Below are positions 33,201-43,334 of a DNA stretch of 64,000 bases, in pieces. Made by a program: the position numbers and the translations under genes. The DNA is from Alopecurus myosuroides (taxonomy: Eukaryota; Streptophyta; Magnoliopsida; Poales; Poaceae): assembly GCA_028641055.1 (NCBI GenBank), contig CM054062.1:13180826-13244825 (forward strand), in the 5' to 3' direction. The notes beneath the pieces are model-generated. The model did not search any database. It was given only the letters and a program-made list of their open reading frames with translations, and was not told where the DNA came from. Position 1 is the stretch's first letter, and every line of letters starts with the position of its first letter.

Positions 33201-35079
33201 TTGGCGGCCTCATCCTCGTCGTCATCGAGGTTAATAAGCGGTGCTGCTGGCTTCTTAGCCTGATCAGGCGCGAGAGCAGCATTCGCGTCCATGGGAGGTC
33301 TGCAGAGAAGAAGGAGTTCAGAAATTAGAAGAGAATTGGGGAAGATAGCACAGTACGAGAGGAAAGATAACAGAGAGGAAACTTACGCGCTGGTGGAGGC
33401 GAGCTTCCGCCTTGGTCTCTTCGCGACTACCTTGGTCGCTTTCTTCTCGGCTGGCTTCCTCTTTTTTGCTCGAGGCTCTTGGGCGCCACTGCCGGTACGC
33501 TTGCGGGTGTCAGGAGCGGCAACGGACAGAGGTTTGACGACAAGGGCCGTATCGCCCCTGTTCTCATCTTCATCCTCACCGTCATTCTCCTCAGCAACAT
33601 CATCTATGAATTCGAAAGAGAAGAGGAGTGGGTCAAAAACAGCAAGCGATGGATTGGTACTTCTCGGAAACAAGCAAAATGAGTACGCAGTTACCTTCGA
33701 ATTCGTCCTCGGACCAATCGCGAAGAGACGGTTCGGCGTCGCGCTTCTCCTTTGTGGAGGAGTGTGGAAGGTTGATTTGATCTGCGGCGTCGAAGGAGGG
33801 CACGTCGTCCTCCTCGCGATCAGGAACCCAGTTGCCTTTGAAACTTTCGCAGCTCTCGATAATCTGGCGAGTGAGGACCTGAAGAGCAGAGAAGTGTCAC
33901 TATCTAGCCGAGAAGCAGGATGGAATCCTACTCGGATGGGCATGCAAACACAAAGCATACTAAGCCTAAGCATGATTGCTGAATATCCTACTCGGAAAGG
34001 CGTGCAGGTATTAAGCATACTAAGCCTACGAGTTGTTCCCGATTAGGCTACCCGGCAAGGCGTGCGGGCACAAAGCACATTAGGCCTAGGCTATTCGACT
34101 ATGTATCCTACTATGCACAGAGGGCAATTGCTAGTCGGAGTTACCTACTCGGAAGGCATACGCAGAAAACAGAGTAAGGAGGACGTACCAGCTCAATCGG
34201 TTTCGCGCGGCTATACGGGACGAACCTGTACTGCCAATTGTCGCTGAGGCTCGTCATCAAGATGGCCCTTGCGTGCCCGGGAACATCAATGTTGTCGATC
34301 TCGATGGTTGTCGTCCTGGTGCGGTCGCGGAGGCCTCCCATGTAGCACATGAGATGGCAGCGCTCCTGCAGAGGCAGCACTCGGCGCTGGAACCAGCAAG
34401 CCACCGGATCGTCATTCTTGAGGCCTTGCTCTATCAGCCAGCCAAGCCTCTCCTCAATCTCAATGGCGTTGTCGTCATTGGCGGGCTTCTCCTTCCAGTT
34501 CTTCCCGGTGGGAGCACGGAGGCTCCAGGCGGGAAGGTTGATCCTGTCAGCTACCTGGGCCCCTTCGGTGGCGGGGATATTCTTCACATAGAAGAATGTC
34601 TTCTGCCACATTCGGACGGAGTCCAACCCCTTGACACGGGGGTGGTTGGTCCCCGACCGCTGCACCATCATGGCGCAGCCGGTGTCGGTGGCGCGGCCAA
34701 CGCCCGCGCCGTCCTTCTTCTCGGTTGTCTGCTGGCGGAGGTGGAAGTACCTCAACCAGGTATCCGTCGTCGGAAGGATGCCGAGGAAAGCCTCGCACAC
34801 CACGGCGTGGTAGGCGAGGAAGACGACGGCGTTCGGCGGCAGATGATGCATCTGAAGGCCGAAGTGGTCGAGAAACTTACGGAGGAATTCGGAGGCCGGT
34901 AGTCCAAGGCCGCGCTCGAAGTGCGACATGAACACGACGCGCTCACCCTCCCGTGGGGTTGGCACGGTTTCATCGCCAGGCGCCCGGCACTCCACGCCGG
35001 GAGGAGCTCTTCTGGTATTCACGAGCCAGGCGAAATCTTCACTGGTGACGGTTGAGCCCGCCCAGCCGGCTTTGGCCAT
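30234..35079 (-). CDS. Element B antisense gene, Transposase_28-like, 8 exons
   Basis: ATG at 35079. Exons by GT-AG sites: 35079-34189, 33878-33695, 33603-33387, 33299-32141, 31949-31793, 31707-31624, 31544-31164, 31036-30234 (TAA). Lengths sum to 3876 = 1292 codons, and every junction keeps the frame. Exon 1 resembles the plant 'putative gypsy type transposon' domain (PF04195; GDETVPTPREGE, FGLQMHHLPPN, FLAYHAVVCEAFLGI). Exon 2-3 products are acidic then lysine/arginine-rich (KRPRRKLAST). Exon 4 is Pro/Gln/Glu-rich with an AEKEAAEKAK-like helix. Exons 5-7 look coiled-coil, and the end is acidic. Nothing in it resembles a transposase active site. Function unknown; nuclear or RNA binding is a guess. 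Confidence 0.85.
33928..34165 (-). repeat. degenerate minisatellite in intron 1 of B's antisense gene
   Basis: About four imperfect units of 50-60 bp, each with CTACTCGG (or a variant) followed by GGCATGCAAACACAAAGCAT-like sequence. The same unit is repeated in intron 1 of A (47168-47530) and D (62100-62235). Confidence 0.75.
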
Positions 35080-35243
35080 CGTTGCAAGTAGGAGGAGTGG
35101 AAGAAATTGAACGGAGTTGGTGGGGCGAATTGAGTCCGCGGCGGCGCGAAAGCTTGCGCGGCGGCGGAGAGCTCGGTGGCGGAGGAAAGCAGAGGACGAA
35201 AAAGGAATAGTGCAAGGGAAGGGGAAAAGGAAGTTACCGGCGG

Positions 35244-35257
35244 GGGTATTTATACCC
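35244..35257 (-). promoter_or_regulatory. antisense promoter of B: palindromic TATA box
   Basis: The plus strand reads GGGTATTTATACCC; on the minus strand it is TATAAATA within GGGTAT-AA-ATACCC, 168 bp before the ATG. The homologous sequence in D is at 60953-60966. It shows that the antisense gene has its own promoter outside the LTR. Confidence 0.75.
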
Positions 35258-35768
35258 TCTCCACGGCTTTACCGTTACCATCGGCGTAGTGGGATCAATC
35301 GTGGCCATGATGGCTGTGTGGTGGGGCCTGTGGCCGGATAGAAACGCACGAAAGCGCAGAACGCGCGCGTAACGGCCACAGTGGATCCCACGGCCGAATC
35401 GTGGCCTATTATTACGATTGATGGGGCATAACGGGCCGGTGGGCCCGCCCCGTGAAAATTGGGCGCGTGGCACGATGTGTCGTGGGCAGCGAAACGACAG
35501 GGTCGTGGATGCCTGACACGCGTCCGGCCGCGGCACGGACGGCTGGATGGTGCTCTGCGCCGCAACGACTCAATTCAAGAAAATTCTCTAAGTCTTTTTA
35601 CTCGGTTACAGAGTAGAAAGCAAGTGCTACTCGGAAGACAAGAGACAGATGATACTTGTCAGAGTGCTACTCGGAGGCCGCTTACTCGGCATCTTGAGGT
35701 TCAAGGGCTATGAGGCAAAGGTTGGTTTTAAGCTGGCAGAGCCTAGTGAACGAGTTCACAAGGCTCAA

Positions 35769-35785
35769 CCAGCTTCGGGGACTGC
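35769..35785 (+). other. polypurine tract of element B
   Basis: AACCAGCTTCGGGGACTGC precedes TGTCGG of the 3' LTR. A has AGCTTCGGGGACTAA, C has CTATTCTGGGGACTAC, and D the same as B on the minus strand (60425-60443). Confidence 0.7.
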
Positions 35786-36701
35786 TGTCGGGGGGTTACC
35801 CCCGAGTAGGGTAAAGACAAGTGGTAAAGGCGTCTTCCAGGAGAGAGGTTTTGTCGAGTAGCCGACTACCTGGTACTCGCTACCCGGTCGACAGCTACTC
35901 GGTTTCTCCTCAAGATGCCCGGAAGGAGATATTAGTCAAGTTGCATCTATTCGAGTAGAAGAGTTGGCCCGAGTACAATTGGCGGGAACAATTGGCGGGA
36001 ACCTACTCGGGCCAGAAAGTCAAAGGAGCCGTTCTGACACAGGATCCCGCGTATCCTGGTCCGTACTTGGCAGCATTCGAACTACTGTTCATCTGGGACC
36101 GGCCTGCCTGACAGTGACAGCATGAAAGCAGGCTGTGGCAGGATAAGGGGGGCCTACTCTGTGCTTAGGTACAGTGATACCAGTCTGTCCCCTTGTTTTG
36201 CCCAACGACTTTCTAGATACAGCCAAGATCAAGAACCAAAGGTGTCAGCGGGAACCCGGAAGAAGGACGATGTGCACACTATGTCGACATTTGTGCATGT
36301 TTGGACGTATCCGGCTGGGCACCATGTATATAAGGTGCCCCGCCGCCTCCTGCGAGAGGCACGGGCTAGATCTGACGGCATTCGATAGACATCCAGAGAG
36401 GAACACGTCTTGACCTAGTTCTTGCCCTAGTTCATCATCTAGAGAGGAGAGTGGCTACTCGGAAGCGAGAACATTGTACTGTGGCTACTCGGTGAGATAC
36501 CAATATACACAAAGAAAGGCAGGAGTAGGGGTTTTACCTCCTCACGAGGGCCCTGAACCTGGGTAGATCGTGTTGTTTGTAGTGTTTACGTCGTACCTCA
36601 CGCGGCTACTCGTCGCGTGATCCCTCCCCGAGCACCTCCAGCGTCCTTCGTCCCCACATCTTTAGCCATCCTATGGCATCTGCCATGACACCACCACGAC
36701 A
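35786..36701 (+). repeat. 3' LTR of element B
   Basis: 916 bp, essentially identical to the 5' LTR. TATA box and inverted repeat at 36317-36340. Confidence 0.97.
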
Positions 36702-36706
36702 CCCGG

Positions 36707-37056
36707 GATCTCGCAAAAAGAAACAAAAGTTGCTTAGTCACTAAGCCCAAAAAACCCAAACATCCGGGTCTTGGGGACTTGGAGACTTAGAGAAAAGTCC
36801 ACCTATCAAACCCACGAGACCCGGAAACCGAGTCTCACAAAAGAAACCATAAAGAAAATCGGATATCAAGAACAAGTGGGCTCAAAAGTAGATAAATTTA
36901 AGCGTTCAGAAGAAGCACAAGGTGTATCAAGAACTTAAAGTGCATTACAAACTTCGGTACTAGTATCAAAGATGCACAGGCGCACCATCAAAAAATGACT
37001 GTTTAAACGGCCCATTGGCCGGTTGACGCATACGAAACGGCATCAGGTAGCAGGTA
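36707..37056. other. Element C spacer before its antisense gene
   Basis: Right half of the C region split by B. No open frame. Contains CTTGGGGACTTGG (36773), another polypurine-like word. Expected site of antisense 3' end formation. Confidence 0.5.
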
Positions 37057-40000
37057 TCACTCGGCATTCTGGGCTGTGGCATCCATCTTCTCCTTGCCCT
37101 TGTTATCACCATTGGTAGCAGCAGCACCCGGGTCAGCACCAGTGCCGGCTCGCGCGGGAGGAGGGATGAAGGGTGTGGAGGTAGCAGGCGCAGAATCGGC
37201 TTCAGCCTTCTTCTTTGCGGCTTCCTCCCTCAACTTGGCAGCTTCCTCCTTCCATCGGGCTAGCATATCGTATGGCTTGGGAAGGTCCGACTTAACCACT
37301 TCACCATCAGCATCATATGCAGGGACAATGGAATTGACATCCAAGCCGTCAGCAATCACGCTGGCCGGGTAACGGACTTCCTTCTGGATGGCCTTGAAAT
37401 CCTTCGCGGAAAACTTGGACCCATCATGGATGAATTCCGGAAACCCGCCCATAAGCTTGGCTGGCTCGAGCTTAGGGAAATAAGCTTTAGCCAGCGCAAG
37501 CCCCCGGGTTACTCCAACCCGGCAGGACGAGCGCTTCCAATGCCAAATCCACTCGGGAATAGTGGAGCAGGCGTCCAACATTCTCTTCAGGTCGACATGC
37601 CCAACACCCGGCCAACGTAATTCTTGAAGGATCCATTTGGTTCCGGCACATAGCTGCCGGATAACGTCCTTGATGGTTTTCATCCTGGCAATATCATCTT
37701 CGTCTGGCATTACTTCATCCGGACCTGCAGAAAAAATGAGAACACGAGTAAGGAAACCCGGATATTTATCAGAAGGATAACTCAGATTATGAATATTATG
37801 CTAAGAATCATACCGATCAAAGCGCGATACGTATCAGCAATCTGAACAGAAAGGTTCATTAGATTATCTTCGGCTGCATGAGCTCTCCTCCTATACTTTC
37901 TCGTGATCTTTCCACTCCTCCTGGCCTCAGCCTCGGCCGCCTCACGCAGAGCCACCTCCTTTCCAATGAGCTTGGTGGCCTTAGCCAATTTCTTCTTAGA
38001 CTGGGTCACGAAATCCTGAGTGGAGATACAGGAGAAAATTAGTCGGGCACACTATGAAGTTCCAAGCAAATTATCAAGAAATTCACCCGAAACTTGGGGA
38101 ATAGATAAGGACACAAGCAATGTTATTCGGATTTACCTCATGTTTTGCTATCAAAGCTTCCAGGATATTCTCCTCATCGGCCCTCAAGGTGTGAAGGGCA
38201 CTAAGCATTTTGGGGAATGTCATGTCTTCGGGCCTGACGCCAGAAGAGCCGGCAGCTTGATCGTCTGGATGAAGAGTTTTCCCTGACTTTGGGGTTGAGA
38301 CCCGGACCGTCTGGGTATCCGGGTTTGGGGAAGCCATCCTCGTCTCTTGGATCTCAATCTCCTCATCCACATCCTCGGATGACTTTGGAGACCCGGCTTC
38401 CTGGTGCGCCGGGTCACCAAAGGGGCCTTGTCCCTGGCCGTCTTCAGCCTCACCGCCTGTTGCGGCGTCTACATCATCAGCCGGCCCCTTCGTTCCCCGG
38501 ACATCTGTTTCCATGTTCTCCGGGTCACTAAGTGTGACTTGGGCACTAAGGAAAAAGGATAAAAGCAGTTATCAAGAGTAGTTGAAAGTTATCAGGTATG
38601 TAAGGGTATCATGCAGCAGAGGCTTACCCGGTGTTCACAGTGTAATCCGGCGGGAGTTCACTGCTGGAAGCCGATGAGTTTGTCACAGTAGTTGATAGCG
38701 GAACCCGAAGCTTCCCGGCCAAAGGATGGTTGGGGGAGGGGTGACGCCGGGGAGATTTGGAGGGGTGAGGAGGAGGAGTATCGGCCCGGCGGTTTGGTGA
38801 GGTGGAGATACCCGGGTTAAGGGGATCGTCGCCCGGTGAACTCCGGGTCACTCTGCGCTTGGTCGGGAGAGAGTCCTTCAAGTGCGATGAGTTGGATAGT
38901 TGTTGGTTAAGTCTGTGCATGTTATCAAAAGAGTAGGGTTCGGAAGACATGGTGGAATAAGGAACCTTGGACACCACTCCTCTGGCTTTCCTCTTGGCCC
39001 CGACTGTTATTTCTGGATCGGACTCGGTGGCCTCCGGATCTTCCTCATCCTTATCATCCTCGTCCTCCAGCCCTGCAAGCCGAGTATGTATCGATGGAAA
39101 AGTTAAATGAGAGGAAATTTATGGAAGTGAAAATGACACAAGATTCGGATAAATACCCTCATCATTGTCGGCCGGCTCGTCCTCTTCCTCCGGGTCTCCG
39201 GTAGTAGGGGAGGTTTCAACATTCCAGAAAGCGTCATCAGCCTGAGATAAAAACAGGAAGGTGAGAATCGGTGGTTGCATCAAGTCAAAGGCGTATGAAT
39301 AAGGCTACACGTATCGAGTCTTACCGCTGGGGCCGGGTTTTCCCGGGTGAATGGCGGCAACCCGGCAATGTTCTTGATCATTTCCAGCTTTTCCGTCAAG
39401 AAGACCTTGATGGTTTTGTTGGTGTCGCCGGCGGGATAGTTCTTGGAGGAATACCGGAGCGCGTCCGTGGTATGCCCCGAGTAATCGCACATCAGTTTAG
39501 TGCGGATGGAGTTGGGTTGGATCCGGAAATCCACCCATGTCTTGACTAGATTGAGCCCAAGGAGACCTTGGGCGGATAAGACAGATATTTTCGAGAGGAG
39601 GGGATGGATTGCCTCCCTGTCCGAGTCAGGGGCGAAAGCGTTGAATTTCTCGGAGATGTCGAGGAGGCCCTCCGAGTAACCCGGCAGTTTCTTCTCGCCG
39701 GGTGGGGAGGTGTCGTGGCAGTAAAAGAAGGATAATTGCCAGTGCTTAACGTGGGAATTCAGATTAAGGGTTGGCATGGGTGAGTTCTTACGGCGTTGGA
39801 TGGATACCCCGCCGCAAGTGAGAAGTGCTCCGTCACCGCTTTCGCGGCACGGCTTGCACCGGAAGAGTTCGATAAAAAGAGCCAAACTTGGCGGAGTGCA
39901 CAAGTATGACTCGGATAAAACAATGAAATGGGAGATATTCAACATAGAGTTAGGCCCTATGTCGAATACTCGGAGGCCATAGTGGCTCAGAACGTCTCGA

Positions 40001-40254
40001 AAGAAGGGGTGACCCGGAGGACGGAACCCCCGGGTCACGTGTTCGACGAAACAGATTACCTCGTCGTCGGCAGGCGTGGGCCGGGTCTCATCACCCGGCG
40101 CCCTCCAATGGATATCTTTTTGAGAAGGGAGAATCCCTAACTCGGCCAGCTCCTCTAACTTAGCCTTCGTGACCGTGGATCGCGCCCAGTTTGCGGATAT
40201 GGAGTTGGAGGTCTTGGCCTTGGCGGGCTGCTTCCCTTGCCTTTTGGGAGCCAT
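37057..40254 (-). CDS. Element C antisense gene, Transposase_28-like, 6 coding exons
   Basis: ATG at 40254 (MAPKRQGKQ). Coding exons by GT-AG sites: 40254-39325, 39241-39157, 39072-38628, 38545-38137, 38015-37814, 37724-37057 (TGA). The sum is 2739 = 913 codons, with the frame kept at each junction. Exon 1 has the same domain as B (GDETRPTPADDE, HPFFRDVLSHYGLRVFDIGPNS, LSESYL), but the rest is much diverged. The middle is acidic then Ser/Pro-rich (PSKSPRRHPSPNH). The last two exons are helical, with a lysine/alanine-rich tail. Intact although C's polyprotein is not. Function unknown. Confidence 0.82.
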
Positions 40255-40263
40255 GGGATCAAC

Positions 40264-40786
40264 CTGCAAAACACAAGGCCAAAAAGGTGCAAGAAGTAAG
40301 ACTCGGAAATCATGAGCTATCCGAGTATTTGTGAATGGTATCAGGAAAGCATGGAAGTTAAGAGTTATCCGGGTGTCATCCTAGGAGGCAAGGTTACAGG
40401 TTATCCGGGTATCAAGCATCATTATACAAACTATGGGGTACTTACGTATTCAAAGGTGTTTGAGGAAGACGGATGATTGCCCATGTATCTACTGCAAGCA
40501 AAAGAACCGGAAGAAAGGGATTTTCCGGGTGTCAATGACATGCGCGAAAAATTGGGACGAAATGGATCTAGATCGGAAAACTCGCGGGCGATTCTACGGA
40601 AAAGTTAATGGTTAATGATGATAGGAGAGTGGTGTGTGACCGTCAATCAAGCTATTGGAGGAATTAACAAGCATCTAGGCAATCTAATCCGGTGCGACAA
40701 GAAAAACTGCCCGCGGGTTGACCTAGATCCAATCTGGAGTAAATCGTAAAATTGCGAGGTTGAATTGATGGATACAAGAAACTTAC
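40264..40786 (-). other. probable leader intron of C's antisense gene
   Basis: On the minus strand CCCCTTCA|GTAAGTTTC lies at about 40787/40786 and TTTTGCAG|GTTGATCCC at 40264/40263, ten bases before the ATG. This explains the distance of some 800 bp from the TATA box (41048-41056) to the start codon. Confidence 0.6.
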
Positions 40787-41042
40787 TGAAGGGGATTGGA
40801 GTAGCACGCGGCGGCGGAGAGTAGTGCAGTCTAAATGTCCCTTCGCGACTTCCGGCGAGCCAGACGAGGGTGTGGCGGCGGAGCTCGGCGGCGGCGCAGA
40901 GCAACTCGAAGATGAACGTGGCTGGTGGCGGTTTAGCTCCGGCAGGAGGCTTGAGGTTCTCGTGGTGGTGTTACGCGAGCACGAGAGGTGGGGAAAGAGA
41001 AGGAGCTGGAATGAACCGTTGGAGGGTTAGGTTATCTCCTGG

Positions 41043-41061
41043 GCACCTATTTATAAGGTGC
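41043..41061 (-). promoter_or_regulatory. antisense promoter of C: TATA box inside an inverted repeat
   Basis: The plus strand reads GCACC-TATTTATAA-GGTGC; the minus strand has TTATAAATA between the same arms. Not homologous to the B/D antisense promoter but built alike. Confidence 0.65.
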
Positions 41062-41443
41062 GGGCGGATAAACCTAGTCCAACGGGTGGGAGCCGGAAAT
41101 TTCGGAATAACGGATACCTGTTTGGATTTGGTGAGATGTGCTTTAAGTGCTGGACGAAATATCCGGACGGAGATAAGGAGGAGATCTTCTCCGCGATATC
41201 AGGATCAGTTATCGAGTAAAGTAAGCTGGATCTTTGACATTCTTATCAGGGCGTTGACCCGGAAAAAGTAAAGAAGGACCTAGAGAAAGCCGGGTTATTA
41301 TATGGCCACCTTGGAGTTAGGCCTAGCTATTTATCAAAGCACCTTAACCCGGCCTCTATGGACTTGTATGTTTGATATTTTTACAGGGAATAGCAAGCGC
41401 TTCAAGGAGGATCCCGTGAAGCCCCGGCTATTCTGGGGACTAC

Positions 41444-41917
41444 TGATGGAGGGATGATAACCCGGTAGCCCAACGCCAAGGTGTAACTCGGCCCAAAGGA
41501 CGCAACGTAAAGATCCGGCTAAGGATAAAGGAGCTTCTAGAAGGCCCAAGATCGTAGGCCTGGTAACCCGGATTGTGGGTTCCGGTAAGGAAGTTTAGGG
41601 TTTTGTAAGCAGTGTCCGGGTAGGACTCAGGGTACGCCTTGGAGAACAGGCCAGGGGTCCGGATGCTTTATAAGCCGGCCCCTAGGTTAGGTTTAGGGAC
41701 CAAGAGTTCGAGCAGTATCGCTAGGTATCGAGTATCCAGTGTAACACAAGAGTTGAGATTAGTATATTGAGATCGGAGACTCGGCGACTTGCTTGCCGGC
41801 TTCCAGATCGCATATCATCATGTTTTCCTCTGAGCTAAACCCTCTCCCAAACACATGTGTCGTCTTGCCCCAAGATAAGTTACCCCCGGTAACGTCTGCC
41901 GTGATTATCCCACGACA
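41444..41917 (+). repeat. 3' LTR of element C
   Basis: 474 bp, preceded by the polypurine-like CTGGGGACTAC (41433-41443) and followed by target duplication TGAAG (41918-41922). Confidence 0.95.
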
Positions 41918-42699
41918 TGAAGCCTATTCGGAAATGTGATGGAGCCACTACTGTGAGTTTTCTGAAGGATGTGATCCTGATATATGGCTACCCGCACAGC
42001 ATTATCACTGACAATGGCACAAATTTTGCTGAGGGTGTTTTTGCGAGGTTCTGCAGAGATAAGCATATTCGGCTAGATGTTGCATCTATTGCACATCCCG
42101 CCTCCAATGGGAAAGTTGAAAGAGCAAATGGCATGTTGCTATCAGGCATAAAGCCAAGGCTGATTGAGCCACTGCTGAAAACACCTGGGTGTTGGTTAGA
42201 CGAGTTGCCAGCGGTGTTGTGGAGTCTAAGGACTACCCCTAACCGGTCAACCGGCTACACGCCATTCTTCCTGGTATATGGAGCTGAGGCCGTGTTGCCC
42301 ACTGACCTAGAGCATGACTCGCCCCGTGTAACGCTCTACACGGGGGCAGAGGCTAGAGAAGCTCGAGAAAATGACGTTGACCTACTATAAGAAGCAAGAG
42401 AGCTAACTCTGTCACGTTCAGTTGTTTACCAGCAAAATTTGAGGCGTTATCATAGCCGAAAAGTGAACCCAAGGGTTTTCCGAGAAGGAGACATGGTACT
42501 TAGGCTCGTGCAGCGCACGGCCGGGATGCACAAGCTTTCCCCTCCGTGGGAAGGGCCTTTCATTGTGAGCAAGGCCTTGCACAATGATGCCTACTATCTA
42601 ATTGACGCACAGCCACCCCAGAAGAACAGGCCGGATAGGGCTGGAGAGGAATCCAAGCGCCCTTGGAATGTAGCTCTACTCCGACGTTTTCACTCATGA
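41918..42699 (+). pseudogene. Element A integrase, C-terminal part
   Basis: Resumes A's pol after element C: TDNGTN (about 42012), VERANG for the catalytic Glu (about 42117), PNRSTGYTPFFLVYGAEAVLP. TAA at 42388-42390 replaces a glutamate codon of B. The frame then reopens to the terminal RPWNVALLRRFHS (42699). Confidence 0.9.
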
Positions 42700-43334
42700 G
42701 CAAACTGTGTATGTATGTTCTTATCCAAGTTAAACTCCTTTTCGGCAATCTGAAATTGAACTCGGGGACTGCCCTCGTCCAAATTATTCCTTGTGTTTAC
42801 TCTGTTTTACTTTGTCTATTCGGTTGAACCACTTAGAATTTCAAAAGCATACAAAGTAGTGTGTTTAAACTCACCGGACACTCTGCGACTCTGTTGTTGT
42901 CCGCAACCCGGCTTCATGGAAAGCCAGAGAACAAGCCAAAGGGTCAATGAACACATGAAAAATTGCAAAGGAAAGGAAGCGTGTGGCAACCGAATAGAGT
43001 GTTTTTTACTGTTTTTTCTTTTTCGGCTAAGTGGTGGGCAGCGTTACTATGATTTTTCTAAGTGGCTAAGTATTTGAAACTCCAACTTAGAACTCTTGTG
43101 ACTCGACTACCAAAAAAGCAACAAGTTGCAGGTAAGAGCTGAGATAAAAAGGAAGGGCGGATAAAAAATGGAACTTGGGGACTTGCCTATTAACGCAACC
43201 CGGCATTGAGCCAGAGTTGCTAAGAACTTCAACTAAGATAAAATTGAGTAGCAACAAAGACTTAATAGTTTGATACATTTGCACCCGGCATCCCGGGGAT
43301 CTGATCAAAGTTTAAAGATATAAGTTTTCAGGCA
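42700..43334. other. Element A spacer between pol and antisense gene
   Basis: Counterpart of 29572-30233 in B, with CTCGGGGACTGCCCTCG at about 42761. No coding sequence seen. Confidence 0.55.

Larger units (their letters stand above)
21624..36701 (+). mobile_element. Element B: youngest, nearly complete gypsy element
   Basis: 15,078 bp with LTRs 21624-22539 and 35786-36701 of 916 bp each. I see only about two differences between them (near 22132/36294 and 22522/36685). Target duplication CCCGG at 21619-21623 and 36702-36706. Order: LTR, PBS, gag-pro, UAG, RT-RNaseH-aRNH-integrase, antisense gene, polypurine tract, LTR. Gag-pro and the antisense gene are intact; pol has a catalytic substitution and one frameshift. 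Same family as A and D. Confidence 0.97.
16208..41917 (+). mobile_element. Element C: gag-depleted gypsy element nested in A
   Basis: LTRs 16208-16681 and 41444-41917 are both 474 bp, start TGATGGAGG and end CACGACA. The target duplication TGAAG is at 16203-16207 and 41918-41922. About eight substitutions separate the LTRs. Contents: PBS, protease-RT-RNaseH-aRNH-integrase with almost no gag, element B (21624-36701) and an antisense gene (37057-40254). Without B it is about 10.6 kb. It belongs to a different subfamily from A/B/D, shown by shorter LTRs and many ACCCGG words where A/B use ACTCGG. Confidence 0.95.

Noticed and set aside
30797..33328. Long plus-strand ORFs (for example 32531-33328) over the antisense gene of B
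   Set aside because: They are frame shadows of GC-rich exons 4-8. They lack homology and are not matched by spliceable neighbours, while the minus-strand exons join perfectly.
30176..40269. Antisense ORFs as separate host genes or as a nested DNA transposon
   Set aside because: The same gene lies at the same place in four independently inserted elements, between integrase and 3' LTR, so it belongs to the retrotransposon. No terminal inverted repeats or own target duplications surround it.
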